DNA of 64,000 bases from Lithobates sylvaticus (GCA_028564925.1 CM053028.1:440157522-440221521); one strand, 5' to 3'. Positions 25,029 to 37,440 are shown, numbered from the stretch's first letter. Numbers and translations are program-made. The notes: a model not told the origin generated them from the sequence alone.

Positions 25029-25125
25029 GTTGCCATACCTAGACCCCCCTGGACTGGTCATGCTGGTCTAGTCTGGTATGCGATCTCTGGGCATTTGGAA
25101 ATTTCCAGACCTATGTGTACAGTTA

Positions 25126-26887
25126 CAAAATTAAATATACGCTGCGCTGGAATGGCTATGCACTAGATAATCTGTATCTTAATCTATAGTTATAGATCCA
25201 CAAGAATATACCAATATGCATAAAATAGTAAACATACAACTGGTGTAAAGTGCAAAATATAGCAAAAACAAATAATGTGCACAAAATCTGTAAACGCACA
25301 ACTAAAACGCATAGATAAATATAAAGTGCACAAGTGCCAAAAAAACTCTGTGAGGTTATATGGACCCTTTAGACTTACAAGGTGCCATGCACAATAACAC
25401 ACCAAAAAATAAAAATAAAATATCAATAATAATAAATTTAGATGAAAAAAGTGCTAAATGCATACATATGTGATAGCAAACATGTATAAAAGATTTATAA
25501 AAAAATGCAAGTGCATAAACCACACAAGTGTCTCTATATTATTAAAAAAACAGTTCTTTGTGGCAGCCTGTCTTGGGCTGTGATAAGAACCACAAAATGT
25601 TGATTGATGTGAGACTAGATGCAGGTGATGTGATTTCCGGTGATCATACTATTGACATGCTTGTTACATCCAACCGTGGCTCTGAATCATGCATAGGTGA
25701 AATCCGGGAACCCCTTATGGTAATAAGCTCACCTCAGAGCGTGTGACCAGCTTTTACACTGAGTCAAAGCACGCATATGAACCACTATAGGGTTCTCAGC
25801 TGTTTCACTGGATCAGTAGTATCCTCAGTGCAATGATCTCAGAGGCACATGAAAAAAGAAAAAGACTAATAGTGCAATACCGTTTTACAAAGTTTTATTG
25901 AACCCCCCTGAGGAAGATAAGTCACACCCTGAGTAGCGACACGCGTAGGGGAGGGGCCAGGACGGAGCGAGAGACAGTACACCTGCCTGGAGGGGATACA
26001 AGCCATACCCATACTGTTTACAGTATTTTATTGAGTCTTATGAAGTATGGTGCACTGACGCACCTTACACATGTGAGTACCCCGGCGGGGGAATGTTTTT
26101 TAACCTATTAAACTTTGTAAAACGGTATTGCACTATTAGTTTTTTTCTTTTTTCATGTGCCTCTGAGATCATTGCACTGAGGATACTACTGATCCAGTGA
26201 AACAGCTGAGAACCCTATAGTGGTTCATATGCGTGCTTTGACTCAGTGTAAAAGCTGGTCACACGCTCTGAGGTGAGCTTATTACCATAAGGGGTTCCCG
26301 GATTTCACCTATGCATGATTCAGAGCCACGTTTGGATGTAACAAGCATGTCAATAGTATGATCACCGGAAATCACATCACCTGCATCTAGTCTCACATCA
26401 ATCAACATTTTGTGGTTCTTATCACAGCCCAAGACAGGCTGCCACAAAGAACTGTTTTTTTAATAATATAGAGACACTTGTGTGGTTTATGCACTTGCAT
26501 TTTTTTATAAATCTTTTATACATGTTTGCTATCACATATGTATGCATTTAGCACTTTTTTCATCTAATATTATTATTATTGATATTTTATTTTATTTTTT
26601 GGTGTGTTATTGTGCATGGCACCTTGTAAGTCTAAAGGGTCCATATAACCTCAGAGTTTTTTTGGCACTTGTGCACTTTATATTTATCTATGCGTTTTAG
26701 TTGTGCGTTTACAGATTTTGTGCACATTATTTGTTTTTTGCTATATTTTGCACTTGCACTTTACACCAGTTGTATGTTTACTATTTTATGCATATTGTTA
26801 TATTCTTGTGGATCTATAACTATAGATTAAGATACAGATTATCTAGTGCATAGCCATTCCAGAGCAGCGTATATTTAATTTTGTGTT
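25126..26887. repeat. Large palindrome, arms about 780 bases, with hammerhead-like centre
   Basis: The left arm 25126-25900 (starting TTACAAAATTAAATATACGC) is mirrored almost exactly at 26105-26887 (ending GCGTATATTTAATTTTGT). An identical 62-residue open frame appears in each arm, apart from one residue, which shows how alike the arms are. The roughly 200-base spacer carries the hammerhead-like module at 25903-25951. It sits inside the DIRS-like fossil. Confidence 0.9.
25903..25951 (+). ncRNA. Hammerhead-like module in palindrome spacer
   Basis: Stem I can form between CCCC (25904-25907) and GGGG (25948-25951). The core words are CUGAGGA (25908-25914) and GACA (25938-25941, one base off GAAA). 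These are followed by CGCG (25942-25945) and UA. The very short self-complementary stem III resembles the small hammerheads of Penelope-like elements, which act as dimers. Stem II is poor, so this copy is probably decayed. Confidence 0.45.
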
Positions 26888-27454
26888 TAATGTGCACGAA
26901 CGTATGAGACGTGTTTAACGTTTGCAGCTTGATAGTGGCAGGTTGGTAGGGGGTTCTTTAAGGCTCGCAGGATTTTGTTGTTTTGCTATGTGTACTGTTA
27001 GTTATCCACAGACCACTTTCCAGGTCTGGAGCCATGGCATAGTCCCAGGTCATGACCCTGTCTCTAAAGATTTGGTGTGTGAGGCTGGTCTGGTGCTATC
27101 TCACGGTTTTCACTGCTGATCACCTTTTCAAATTTCTCAACACTGCTGGTTTTACCACAGAAAATATTATGGCTAAGGAATCAAGCTCTGTGGTGATTCA
27201 CTGGTTGGAATGTGGCTTGCCCTCCACACTGTTTTCCGCCATTCAACATGCCAGTAGGCTGCTGTTCATTTTCCTGCTCTAGAAGCACCATGTAGGTCTC
27301 TTACACTGCCCCCTACATCTGCACCAGCTGTCTGAGTTTGTAAGTACCTGATGCGTTGCCTCACATTGGAAATAGATTTTGCTGTGTAGAAACAACATAG
27401 AAGAAAAACCCCTCTATACTCCTGTAGTGGTATAGGGGATTTTTTTTTCTTAAG

Positions 27455-27920
27455 CTGGCCGTAAACTGATCGAATCTCAACTAGTCAGCAGTAATGATGA
27501 GTTCAGGCGTGTTCGCACAGGCCACGTGCAGAGCCCGCCAGGAAGTCCGCGCTGCGCTAATCGCAAACAGTGAGACATTTCCCGATCACTGCAGCCGCGC
27601 ATCGGTACAATGTCTCACTGCTTGTGATTAGTGCAGTGCCAGTGTGATCAGCGCAGTGCTGACTTCCTGGCGGGCTCTGCACATGGGCAGTGCGAACGCG
27701 CAGGAGCTCATCTGTAGTCAACAGAGACTGGCCGAGGTTCAATATATCTATGGGCAAGCTGATTGTACTGAAGTCGATCCATCAATCGACTTCGGTACAA
27801 CCAGCCTGTCGGATTTTATGCATTCAATCACTGTCAGCAGGTAGAGCAGCTTTCAGTGATCATTGTATTCTGCCGGCAGGGTAGGCTCCCTGCTGGCAGA
27901 ACACAATAGCGCTGCGGGAA
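27455..27920. mobile_element. Repeat with AAGCTGGCCGTAAACTGATC end
   Basis: The left end resembles a dispersed frog MITE family, and the interior is GC-rich with an inverted TCGACTTCGGTAC / GTACTGAAGTCGA hairpin (27768-27795). The right end is uncertain. Confidence 0.45.
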
Positions 27921-29223
27921 GGATACCCCCATTGACACTTACTGTTGCAGCTGTGGTCCATTGCTACTTCTGATTCAATTTTAGAGTCCCTAGATTCTCT
28001 CTGAGGAGACCGTTTTGAGGCATGCTGTTCATTCAGATTTACAAGGGTTGTTTCAAACTTTATTGATGCATTGCGTATTACCCTACTTTTGGAGAATCAG
28101 CCTTCTGCAGCTGCCAAGACCTTTCAAATGTCTCCCTGGCATTTAGGTATTTGTATACCCCTTTAGCCTACAGGCCAACATTTTTTCCTTCAGTTGCCTT
28201 TCAATACCCTTCTTGTGCAAAAGCAGTATTACTTCACAGGCCTTCCTGGGTTTCCTGCCATCCTGGAACCCCTTGCCCCTGTCAAAGTGGTAACTTAGCA
28301 TCGAGAGATGTACTCCTGCACTTCCACTCCCTTTTCGGGAGAATTCTTTATCTTAGGTATTATTGAATTTCCTGTGGTACCTGGTACCCCTCCACATGCC
28401 TTTCCAGGGGACTTCCTGAGCTACATGGCTGACTGGGATTATGTCTGCTGTTCTGTGCCCTAATAAGGACCTGGGCCTTTAATGTCCTTCAGAGACACCT
28501 GCTATGTCTTGGAGTGCTGGACCTTGTGTATACGCTAGTAACCTTTCTTGGCATTCCATTGTGGATTGTTCAGGTAACCTTCTCTAAATAGGGTCTGTTC
28601 TTCATAACTCTTTTGAAGGTTCCGCAGGTGTCTATTGTTGGTAACTATTGGGCACCAATGGGCATGGCTAAACAGATTTTAAACCCTCCCTAAAATAATA
28701 TCCAATAATGTCACTGGGCCCTTTATCTGTCAGGGAAATTACCCTTTCTTCCCCATCAGGGGTCTATAGACCATTAGGGAAACAACCTTTCAGCATGTTA
28801 TGTCCTCCTCTTGTTAGTTCTTGGTCCTTTTTAGCCTCCCCTTATATTGCTGGGATCATGTGCTTAGGTCAAGACCTTCAGATAGCCTATATGCAGGAAG
28901 TCTTTGGTGCTTCCCATCAGTCGTTTTAGGTGAATAGGGTGGTTTCCACCCTATACCTCGAGGGGATCACAGTTGCGGGGGTGAACCCACACCCATGGTT
29001 TAAACAAATGGTCACTACCCTTACCTATAACTGTCCGTTGCCGCAAGGAGCACATGGAAGGGCAACCTGCAAAACTGAGCTGGATTGAGTTGGGAATTTC
29101 TTTGGTTTTGTTTTGCATACCCATGGTTTGTTTGGTTTCCCAGAAAATACAGCTCCTTCCTTACTGGAGGATCTCGCAATGAGTCAGTTTCCTGAGTTGG
29201 ACTCTGTTGGACATCATCTAGGT

Positions 29224-30236
29224 CAGGGGTGTCCAAAGTTTTGACCTTCCTGGGCCACATTGGAAGAAGATTGTCTTGGGCCACACATAAAATACACTAA
29301 CAATAAGGATAGCTGATGGGCAGAAAAAGTCAGGCAGATCACACGTTAACGATCACTGATCTAGATAATGCACCTATCCAAGTGTAATAGAGTAATGCAA
29401 CGTATTTTGGTTATTTTTTATTTTTTGTACTATCTTTTATAAAGGTTAAAGAAGTCAACATAGGACTTGCACTATATCTGACACCGTTTTTGATACACTA
29501 ACACATCAATATCTTTTTCGATGGATGTAGTAGCAATGCTCAATGAATTCTCAAGGTCATCAGATATTTTGGTTCTAATTTTGCCCTTCATGTGCATCAT
29601 CCTTGAAAATAGTTGCTCACAAATGTAGGCGCTGCTGAAAACTGATGACATGGAGAAGGCGTGCTGGGAAGAGTGAGTAATTTTTCTTTGGGAAGATACA
29701 ACTTTTATAAAAGTCCAGTAAAGAGACTGTCAACTTTTTCTTTTACCACATGTGCTTACTAAGTGTAAACACTTTTTTACAAAGAATAATAAAAAAATTC
29801 AAACCAAGTAAGTTTACGATTTTGTGTTGGGTAGCATTCAAAGTCATCTGAGACTGTGCCCCCTGGAATGTCAGCAAGCAGACCACGTTGGGTTACATAG
29901 TTTATTGGGCTGAAAAAAGACACGGCCCATCCAGTTAAACCTATGCGTAGCTGTTATTTTTATTCTCTAGCAAATAGCCCTCTATATTCTGCTTCCTCGG
30001 GAAGACCACTAAATATTATTTGAAATCAACACTCTCAGCTAGTACCATTTTTTGGGAAAGGGAGTTTCAAATTTTGTATTGCTCAAACCGTAAAGAACCT
30101 CCAGCCATGGGGTAAGTGGCTAATGGGAAGAGGTTTATCTTTTCCCTGCAGGAATTCCCTCCATGCTCCATTTGTGCTGCTTTGAACCTTGCACTGCACA
30201 CAAAGAACTGGAGAACTGCTCCCTGCCCACCCACTA
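29224..30236 (-). mobile_element. hAT transposon remnant
   Basis: The left end AGGGGTGTCCAAA is a common hAT terminus. On the - strand around 29510-29660 the sequence reads SSAYICEQLFSRMMHMKGKI then RTKISDDLENSLSIAT, the C-terminal dimerisation region of hAT transposases. The rest of the transposase and the other end are not visible. Its neighbour on the right is a minisatellite. Confidence 0.7.
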
Positions 30237-30475
30237 CATACTGCTCACTGACTGGCTGCCCTCGCCGCACACTGCTCACTGACTGGCTGCCCTCGCCGCA
30301 CACTGCTCACTGACTGGCTGCCCTCGCCGCACACTGCTCACTGACTGGCTGCCCTCGCCGCACACTGCTCACTGACTGGCCGCCCTCGCCGCACACTGCT
30401 CACTGACTGGCCGCCCTCGCCGCACACTGCTCACTGACTGGCCGCCCTCGCCGCACACTGCTCACTGACTGACCT
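30237..30475 (+). repeat. Minisatellite, 31-base unit, about 7.7 copies
   Basis: Unit CACTGCTCACTGACTGGC plus TGCCCTCGCCGCA. The first copies read GGCTGCC and the later ones GGCCGCC, so variants are grouped. There are no spacers between units. Confidence 0.95.
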
Positions 30476-31610
30476 CACCAAATTTTTTGATAAGTTAAAA
30501 AAACTAAAGCGTTTGTAGTAAAAAAATGTTTTGTTTTTTTTACATAAATTTATGAAAGTTTGTGTGTGTATACATACACTCCTATATACATACACACGCA
30601 TGTGTGTTTGAGCTTAGGGTTGCACACCCTATTGCAATAGGCTGAGCACTCCTGTGCTTGTAGGAGGCTTCTTCTTGGTTTTAGAACTGGGCATTAGTTC
30701 TTCAGGTAGTTATAGACTCTTCCCAATCTTTGTTGCCTGTCAGTGGTTGTTGTTGTTGCACCCCTTTGTTTGATTGCTTTCTCACTATTTCTGGATTCCT
30801 GTGTTCTTCAGTGAATGAGAAAGAAAATAAGATTATTGTACTGATCTTAAAAATAAAATCTTTTTCACAACACTGAAGCGTCCTTGGTAGAGGAGGGTAA
30901 CAATTTTTCTATGTGCCAATATCCTAACTTCCTGTAGGCAGCAGTAAAACTGGACTGTTTTTGAATTACTGAGTCCTCCAGTGGACTCAAAAAGATTTTA
31001 GGGCAAGTATGAATATCTTAATATTTTGAAATTTGAAAACTAGTCACATGGCTGAAAATGATTGCCTTTGGCTAGTGTTAAAGCTTTTGAATTGAGCTTA
31101 TGTCTTTGTCTCAAACATTAGGCTCTTCAGATATGGTTCTCCATTATGCATTTAAAATACAGTCAACAGTTTTTCAAAAAAGGAGACAGCCGATTGTTCA
31201 TTAAAGTGACTATGACATGATGGCAATATTGAAGCTGTCATTGCTGAGGTTATCATAGGCTCAACTGGTTTTGTCAACTGACGCATGTCACACGCTGTCT
31301 CCCATCTGTCAGATGTCAAAAAACTTGAGAATCCTTTGATACTCCAGCTAAATTATTAGGCTGGTAAGTAAGGGCTTGTGTCAATGGGCTATTTACTTTA
31401 AAAGGATTGATAAAAGGTAGGTTCAGTTCAAAATGCAAGGAATTCTGAATGATCTTGGAAGCATCTCCAAACTGATGTCACTCTGATGCCGTCGACACAG
31501 GCCCTAATAAAAGCATCATGATAAAATAATTTTGTATGAAAGAGCACACAGTTATACAGAATAAACACTGATTAAAGTGCCTGCATAAGCCTAATGTGAC
31601 TAGTTCTCTT

Positions 31611-32597
31611 TAACCACTTTCAGACCGGACCAATTTGCAGCCAAAGGACCAGGCCCCTTTTTGCGATTCGGCACTGCGTCGCTTTAACTGATAATTGCAC
31701 GGTCGTGCGACGTGGCTCCCAAACAAAATTGACGTCCTTTTTTTTTTCCACAAATGGTGCTTTCTTTTGGTGGTATTTGATCGCCCCTGCGGTTTTTATT
31801 TTTTGAGCTATAAACAAAAAAGAGCGACAATTTTGAAAAAAAACGCATTCTTTTTTATTTTTTGCTATAATAAATATCCCCCAAAAATATATATAAAAAA
31901 AAATTTTTTCCTCAGTTTAGGCCGATACGTATTCTTCTACATATTTTTGGTAAAAAAAAATCGCAATAAGCGATTATTGATTGGTTTGCGCAGAAGTTAT
32001 AGCGTTTACAAGATAGGGGATAGTTTTATAGCATTTTTATTAATAATTTTTTTTTATTACTAATGGCGGCGATCAGCGATTTTTTATTGTGACTGCGACA
32101 TTATGGCGGACACATCGGACATTTTTGGGACCATTGTCATTTATACAGCAATCAATGCTATTTAAATGCATTGATTCCTGTGCAAATGACACTGGCAGTG
32201 AAGGGGTTAACCACTAGGTGGCAGTGTAGGGGTTAAGTATGCCTAGAGGTGTGTTTATTACTGTGGGGGGGGGGGCGTGGCTGTCAGCTAGTGAATGCTG
32301 ATCTCTGCTCCAATCACAGGGAGCAGAGATCAGTGTCACTAGTTGCTAGGCAGAACGGGGAGATGCTGTTTATTTCCGCATCTCCCCGTTCAGCCTTCCC
32401 GTAAGACGATCGTGGGTGTCCCCGCGGCGATCGAGTCTGCGGGATCCGCGACCAGCCTCACGGGGACCCCCGGCCGGCGCGATCGCGTTCCCGATGGCAT
32501 GGCGGCATCTTAAAGGGGACGTACATGTACGCCCTTATGCCTGTCCGTGCCATTCTGTCGACGTATATCGTCTTGCGCCGGTCCGGAAGCGGTTAAA
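31611..32597 (+). mobile_element. TTAACCACTT family element, about 1 kb
   Basis: It starts TTTAACCACTTTCAGACCGG and ends CCGGAAGCGGTTAAAG, so the ends are inverted. The interior has the shared AT-rich core (TACATATTTTTGGTAAAAAA) and a GC-rich right third with a GATCTCTGCTCC / GGAGCAGAGATC hairpin. It is non-coding. Confidence 0.75.
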
Positions 32598-33195
32598 GGT
32601 TGTTTTTTTTTTTTTAAACTTTACTTGGTTATATATCTTTTTTGCTTTTACAAAGTTCCTCAGCCCTGCTTACTGTTTAAATTTTGCCGATTGTCATTGC
32701 ACAACTTATAGAGCTGTCCTAACCTGCTTGTTACATTTTGTAATTTATTTCTTAAATAATGAAATATTTTTTTTTTTTTTTTGTTTAACTCAGAAAGTTA
32801 TTAGTGTGCACCAGGCTTATAAGAGAGCTATGACGTGTGAGGAAATCCCTGCAAATTGAGGGAATTCCTTGGGGACTTCCAGGTCACCAGAACTACTGCC
32901 CCCATTGGAAGATTTCCCCTGTATTACTTTTCTGGGAACAACCCAAAATTTAGGATTTTCTTTTACTTTTAATAATAATGGTAAACGGGACAAATTGAGA
33001 GAGTGAATCTCCCTAACAGGGGCACAGGCAGCAATTAAAACTTGACAGGTGTTCTAATCCCTCTCCACTCTATCAAAAAAAAAAATGTTTTGTCTTTAGT
33101 TATACTTTAAGAGATAAGAATATGAATACCGCTCTAAGTCTGGAGGCAAAGGGATGTCCACCCTGATTCGGTACAACTGGTGCAGGCTCTGCTCA

Positions 33196-33509
33196 CAACA
33201 GAGGAGAAAGAGAAATCTGGATGGCCGTACTTCAGCAAAAACTTCATTAGGCAAAAGATAAAATCCAAAGTAGTGACATCTCATGCGATACAGCAAAACA
33301 GCGACAGTAGCTTATGCGTTTCACGCCTCAAAGGCGCTAAGTCATAGCTAAAATAGCTATGACTAAGCGCCTTTGAGGCGTGAAACGTGTAAGCTACTGT
33401 CGCTGTTTTGCTGTATCGCATGAGATGTCACTACTTTGGATTTTATCTTTTGCCTTATAAAGAAGTTTTTGCTGAAGTGCGGCCCTCCAGATTTCTCTTT
33501 TTCCTCTTA
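33196..33509. repeat. Short perfect-like palindrome with hammerhead-like centre
   Basis: The arms of about 150 bases (AAATCTGGA... at 33210 opposite TCCAGATTT at 33487) meet at 33352 with a 3-base spacer. A few differences include CATTAGGC against CCTTATAA. The right arm carries the hammerhead-like module in sense and the left arm its complement. Confidence 0.9.
33354..33396 (+). ncRNA. Hammerhead-like module at palindrome centre
   Basis: Stem I UAGCU (33354-33358) pairs perfectly with AGCUA (33392-33396). Stem II GCGCC (33367-33371) pairs with GGCGU (33377-33381) over the loop UUUGA. GAAA (33382-33385) is intact and is followed by CGUG and UA. The CUGANGA word is AUGACUA, two bases off. The architecture is that of a minimal hammerhead, but activity is doubtful. 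Confidence 0.5.
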
Positions 33510-33995
33510 GTTATACTTTAACCTATTCCTGACTGTGTAATTCATATATGCAGTGGTAGGGAACGTCACACATATTTGTCTGTGGTCTGATTTTATGTAC
33601 TGAAAGCGCTTTGAAAACTCTTAGTTAACAGCTTCTGTGACCACTGTGAGAGACAATATAGCATACAAGTATCGCTCCATGAGTGCATATAATCCCACAG
33701 GACGTGCTTGCCTCTATAATTACGCCCAATGTCGGTGCAACATGTCAGAGGGACGTGACCAATGGGTGGGGACTTGAGCTGAAGCCTGTCTTTCATTTCC
33801 TTCACACCCGAGTTAATTACAGTGTGCGGCGATACTTGTATGTTATATTGTACCTTAGAGTGCATGCTCTTTCTCTGCCAGTACCTTTTATACAGTGTGC
33901 ACCTGGTAGACTGATACTGTGGGCTTGTTATGACGCAGTGAGAAGCTGTTGCAGTGGACCTTTTGATCAGGAAGCTGCTCTGCCTCCAGACATTA

Positions 33996-34908
33996 ACCAA
34001 TTCAGCCCGGAAGGCTTTACACCCGTAATGAACAGGCCATTTTTTTGCGATATGGCACTGCGTTTTTAACTGACAATTGCGCGGGCATGCAACGTTGTAC
34101 CCAAACAAAATTTACGTCCTTTCTTTCCCACAAATAGAGCTTTCTTTTGGTTGTATTTGATAATCTCTTTGGTTTTTATTTTTTGCGCTATAAACAAAGA
34201 CTGCCAATTTTGAAACACTTTCTGCTACAAAACATGTCCAAAAAAAAATATATATAAAAAAACACATTTATTCATCAGTTTAGGCCAATATGTATTCTAC
34301 ATATTTTTGGTTAAAAAAAATCCCAATAAGCGTATATTGATTTGTTTGTGAAAAAGTTATAGCGCCTACAAAATAGGGGATAGATATATGGCATTTTTAT
34401 TATCTTTTTATTTTTTACTAGTAATGGCGGCGATCAGTGATTTTTAGCAGGACTGCGACATTGCGGTGGACTGATCGGACACCTAACTGACATTTTTGAC
34501 ACTTTTTTGGGAACCAGTGCCATTATTACAGTGATCAGTGCTAAAAATATGCACTGACATGGAAGGGGTTAACATCAGAAGTGATCAAGGGGTTAACTGT
34601 GTTCCCTGTTTGTGATTACTAACTGTATGGGTCACTGTGTGACTGGGGATAGACGGATCTCTGTGTCATCCCCTGACAGAACGAGGATCTGCCTTGTTTA
34701 CTTCGGCAGATCCCCGTTCTGTCTCTGCAGGGAACGATCGTGGGTGGCCGGCGGAACATCGAGTTCGCCGGTCACGCTAATTGGCTCCCCCACTGGTCAG
34801 TCAGAGCCCACGAAAGCTAGTGCACGAATTTCCGTACCAGTACAGCGATTTGCGCAGCCGAGCCACCTTGCCGCAGTACATCGGCGGGTGGTCGGCAAGT
34901 GGTTAAAG
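33996..34908 (+). mobile_element. TTAACCACTT family element, second sense copy
   Basis: It starts ATTAACCAATTCAGCCCGG and ends GTCGGCAAGTGGTTAA. It shares the block from CACAAATAGAGCTTTCTTTTGG to the TAAGCG core with the copy at 31611, at clearly reduced identity. Confidence 0.75.
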
Positions 34909-34999
34909 CCCACTTAAAGGTCCTCTGTTGTGAAGGGGTTAAAGCTGCACTCCAGGCAGATATATGAACACACAGATTAATGTAGTTACATTATTTAAC

Positions 35000-36033
35000 C
35001 TCTTCATGCTGCCCGTACGCATATATACGGCCTCTTGGCGGGTGGGCCTTAACGCAGAGAGGCTGCATATGTGCATAACAAAATGTAAACAATGCTATGC
35101 AGAGCATGCACCCTGCCCACTCCCAGCACAGTTACTGGCGGGTAACAGAAACCTCGATCAGGAGCCTTCTGATCCTGTGACAGTCAAAAAATCGTGACTG
35201 AAATCCCCGCCTCTGCCTCCCAGCATCTAAAACCTCTTAAAGGGCCTGGAGGTGCCGGGGCTAAGGGATTAAAAGATCATGACATGCACTTTTACCACTC
35301 AAGGACCACTCTATAGCATATATATATATATATATATATATATTAATATATAATTCTGCATCTTAGGGGCTGCAGACCGCTTCTGCTGTGATTTACTCAC
35401 AGCAGAAGCTTGTCTGTGGTTGCTTGGCAATGGATGTCCGCCGTCACCCACCAATCGTCAGGCAGAGACACAGAAAGGCGCTCTACCTATGTAACAAAAG
35501 GCAGAGCTCTGTTCTGACATGGGGAAAGTAATAGATGTATCCCTGCAAAGCAGGGAATAAAATCCATCACTTCCCTTAGTAAAAGCAGCACACAGTTTAC
35601 ACTGGTTAGGCACACAGTTAACCCTTTGATCACCCTAGATGTTTAACCCCTTCCCAGCCAGTGTCAGAAGTACAGGGACAGTACCATAGTTTGGTTTGTG
35701 CAAAAGTTATAGCATCTACAATCAATATACCCTTATTTTAGATTTTTTTTTAACCAAAAATATGTAGCAGAATACATATTGGCCTAAATTTATGAAGAAA
35801 TTTAGATTATTTTTTTTTTTTATTGGGTATGTTTTATAGCCGAAAGTAACGGTGCGTGATTTCTTTGTGTATTTGCATTTTCAAAATTGTCTCTTTTTTG
35901 TTTATAGCGCAAAAACTAAAAAATACAGCGTCACATGACCGTGCAATTGTCAGTTAAAGTAACGCAGTTCCATATTGCCAAAAATGGCCTGGTCATGAAT
36001 GGGGGTAAATCTTCTGGAGGTCAAGTGGTTAAA
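35000..36033 (-). mobile_element. TTAACCACTT family element, reverse copy
   Basis: It is read from the - strand, starting TTTTAACCACTTGACCTCC and including the TTTAGGCCAATATGTATTCTG core. An (AT)n tract lies at 35318-35342. The far end near 35000 (TTTAACCTCTTCATGC) is approximate. Confidence 0.7.
35318..35342. repeat. (AT)n microsatellite
   Basis: About twelve AT dinucleotides, inside the reverse TTAACCACTT element. Confidence 0.95.
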
Positions 36034-36649
36034 ATACAGCTAATGTAAGCGCTTTAAACTTGACTTGGTATCAGCCTCTTGTAATCCCTGTACAGCAACA
36101 TTTAGCCTGGGAGAGTAAGGAGGATATCACTAGGAACCATTTTGGAGTGTTGCTCGCACATGTTCGAAATAGGAACAGGCACATAGGAGGAGAGCAGAAC
36201 GACCCATTAATATTCTGCTTCTTTTTTACTGTTAAGTCACAGGTTTGGGACAGGCATGTGACCAATTTTTCTAATTTTACCCTCTTTTTTGTTCGAATTG
36301 AAACTTCGGAAAAAAATATTTGTATTGACATTTTTTTTAATACAAAGCAACTGTCTCTAACAATAACGTTTAAATGAATTCTGCATTTGCACCGAAGAAA
36401 ATAAACCCCTCACCTCTCCAGATGGAAGTGGTTAATAAGACATTTGGCACTTTTAGGCCCTCTGACTCTTGGTTGCATATTGGGTTTGCACAGATATGCA
36501 AAGTTGCTAATCTTGCTGTAGCCAGCAAACATTTATACTTGGGAAAATTCACAGAAAGTGATTAGACAGCTGTGATGGCAAAATTAACTAGATAACTTAT
36601 CAGTGAAACAAAAAATTCATTAGCAGCTCCTTCTTTTTATCTTTAAAAA

Positions 36650-37440
36650 AAAAAAGATCAAAGATCATTACGTTATCAGTCATTGAGGGACACAAGAATT
36701 CAAAAATCAATCAAGTTTTACTGTGGCCTATAAGAGACTGGAACACTGGCAAATAAAAAAAAAAAAAATTGTAAGCCGGTTCCTATGTAACCCCTCTTCA
36801 ATCCAGCATGCTTTATTGCTAGCCTTCTATTGTCATGTTTTTTTTTTTTTTTTTTATAGAATTAAAGAATCAATATTCTTTGTTAAACCGCTGATTATTT
36901 TTCTCAATGACTTCTCTCAAGACTTCCACACCGCTTCTTGAGCTGGTCTCTACATAGCAGCTATCCGGATAGGCGTATCCTCAGCAACAGCTTTGGATGC
37001 TCTACCCGAACCCTCCTTTTCTGGAAGATGGCGGGGCTAGCCTGGAATGTGACCTTTGGGCACTGAGCCCTCCATTGTGCTGCTTTACAGACCTTTGTGT
37101 ACTGGGTTAGCCGCAAAGCACTTTGTGCATTAACCTGGTTGCTACCCTGCATTTTGGAAATCAGGCCGCTGTTTTAGGCCCAGAGTTTTCTAGAGCTCCC
37201 ACTGCTGCAAAGACTTTAAAATTACACCCACTGTTTGGGTCATTTCTTTATGGAGATTGAAAATGCCCTGTAGGAGCTTGGGTCCCTCCAGAAAACATGG
37301 TAGAATCTCAAAGATTATCTGCTTGGATCCCTGTTTGAATAAGCTGGAATGACATTCTGCCTTGTGTTGGCAGTGCCCTTGATTTGTGAAACTATCACTT
37401 TCGATTAAATCCCTCCAAAGAGGATCCTACCACCTGAGGC
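36650..37440 (+). mobile_element. Second DIRS-like fossil (left part)
   Basis: It shares TGAGGGACACAAGAATTCA and the ATGTAACCCCTCTTC and CTGGTCTCTACATAGCA blocks with the copy near 23110. A related right part may lie at 42690-43440, beyond the minisatellite and the palindrome. It is old and heavily broken. Confidence 0.4.

Larger units (their letters stand above)
23110..29220 (+). mobile_element. DIRS-like fossil, interrupted by younger elements
   Basis: Segments around 23110-23384, 25037-25125, 26888-27310 and perhaps 27940-29220 look like one old retroelement. The words GAGGGACACA.GAATTCA and CCATATAACCCCTCCTC also occur in the second copy near 36680. It is split by the hAT element at 23393 and the palindrome at 25126. 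It is badly broken and old. The family assignment rests on its terminal sequence style only. Confidence 0.4.

Noticed and set aside
25558-26447. Two nearly identical 62-codon frames (MWQPVLGCDKNHKMLIDVRL) on opposite strands
   Set aside because: They are the two arms of one palindrome. They have no recognisable domain.
30237-30475. Regular repeat resembling a CRISPR array
   Set aside because: There are no unique spacers, the units are directly adjacent, and the genome is vertebrate. It is a minisatellite.
32416-32859. 147-codon frame
   Set aside because: It crosses the GC-rich end of a non-coding repeat into a T-rich intron. The composition is not coding-like.
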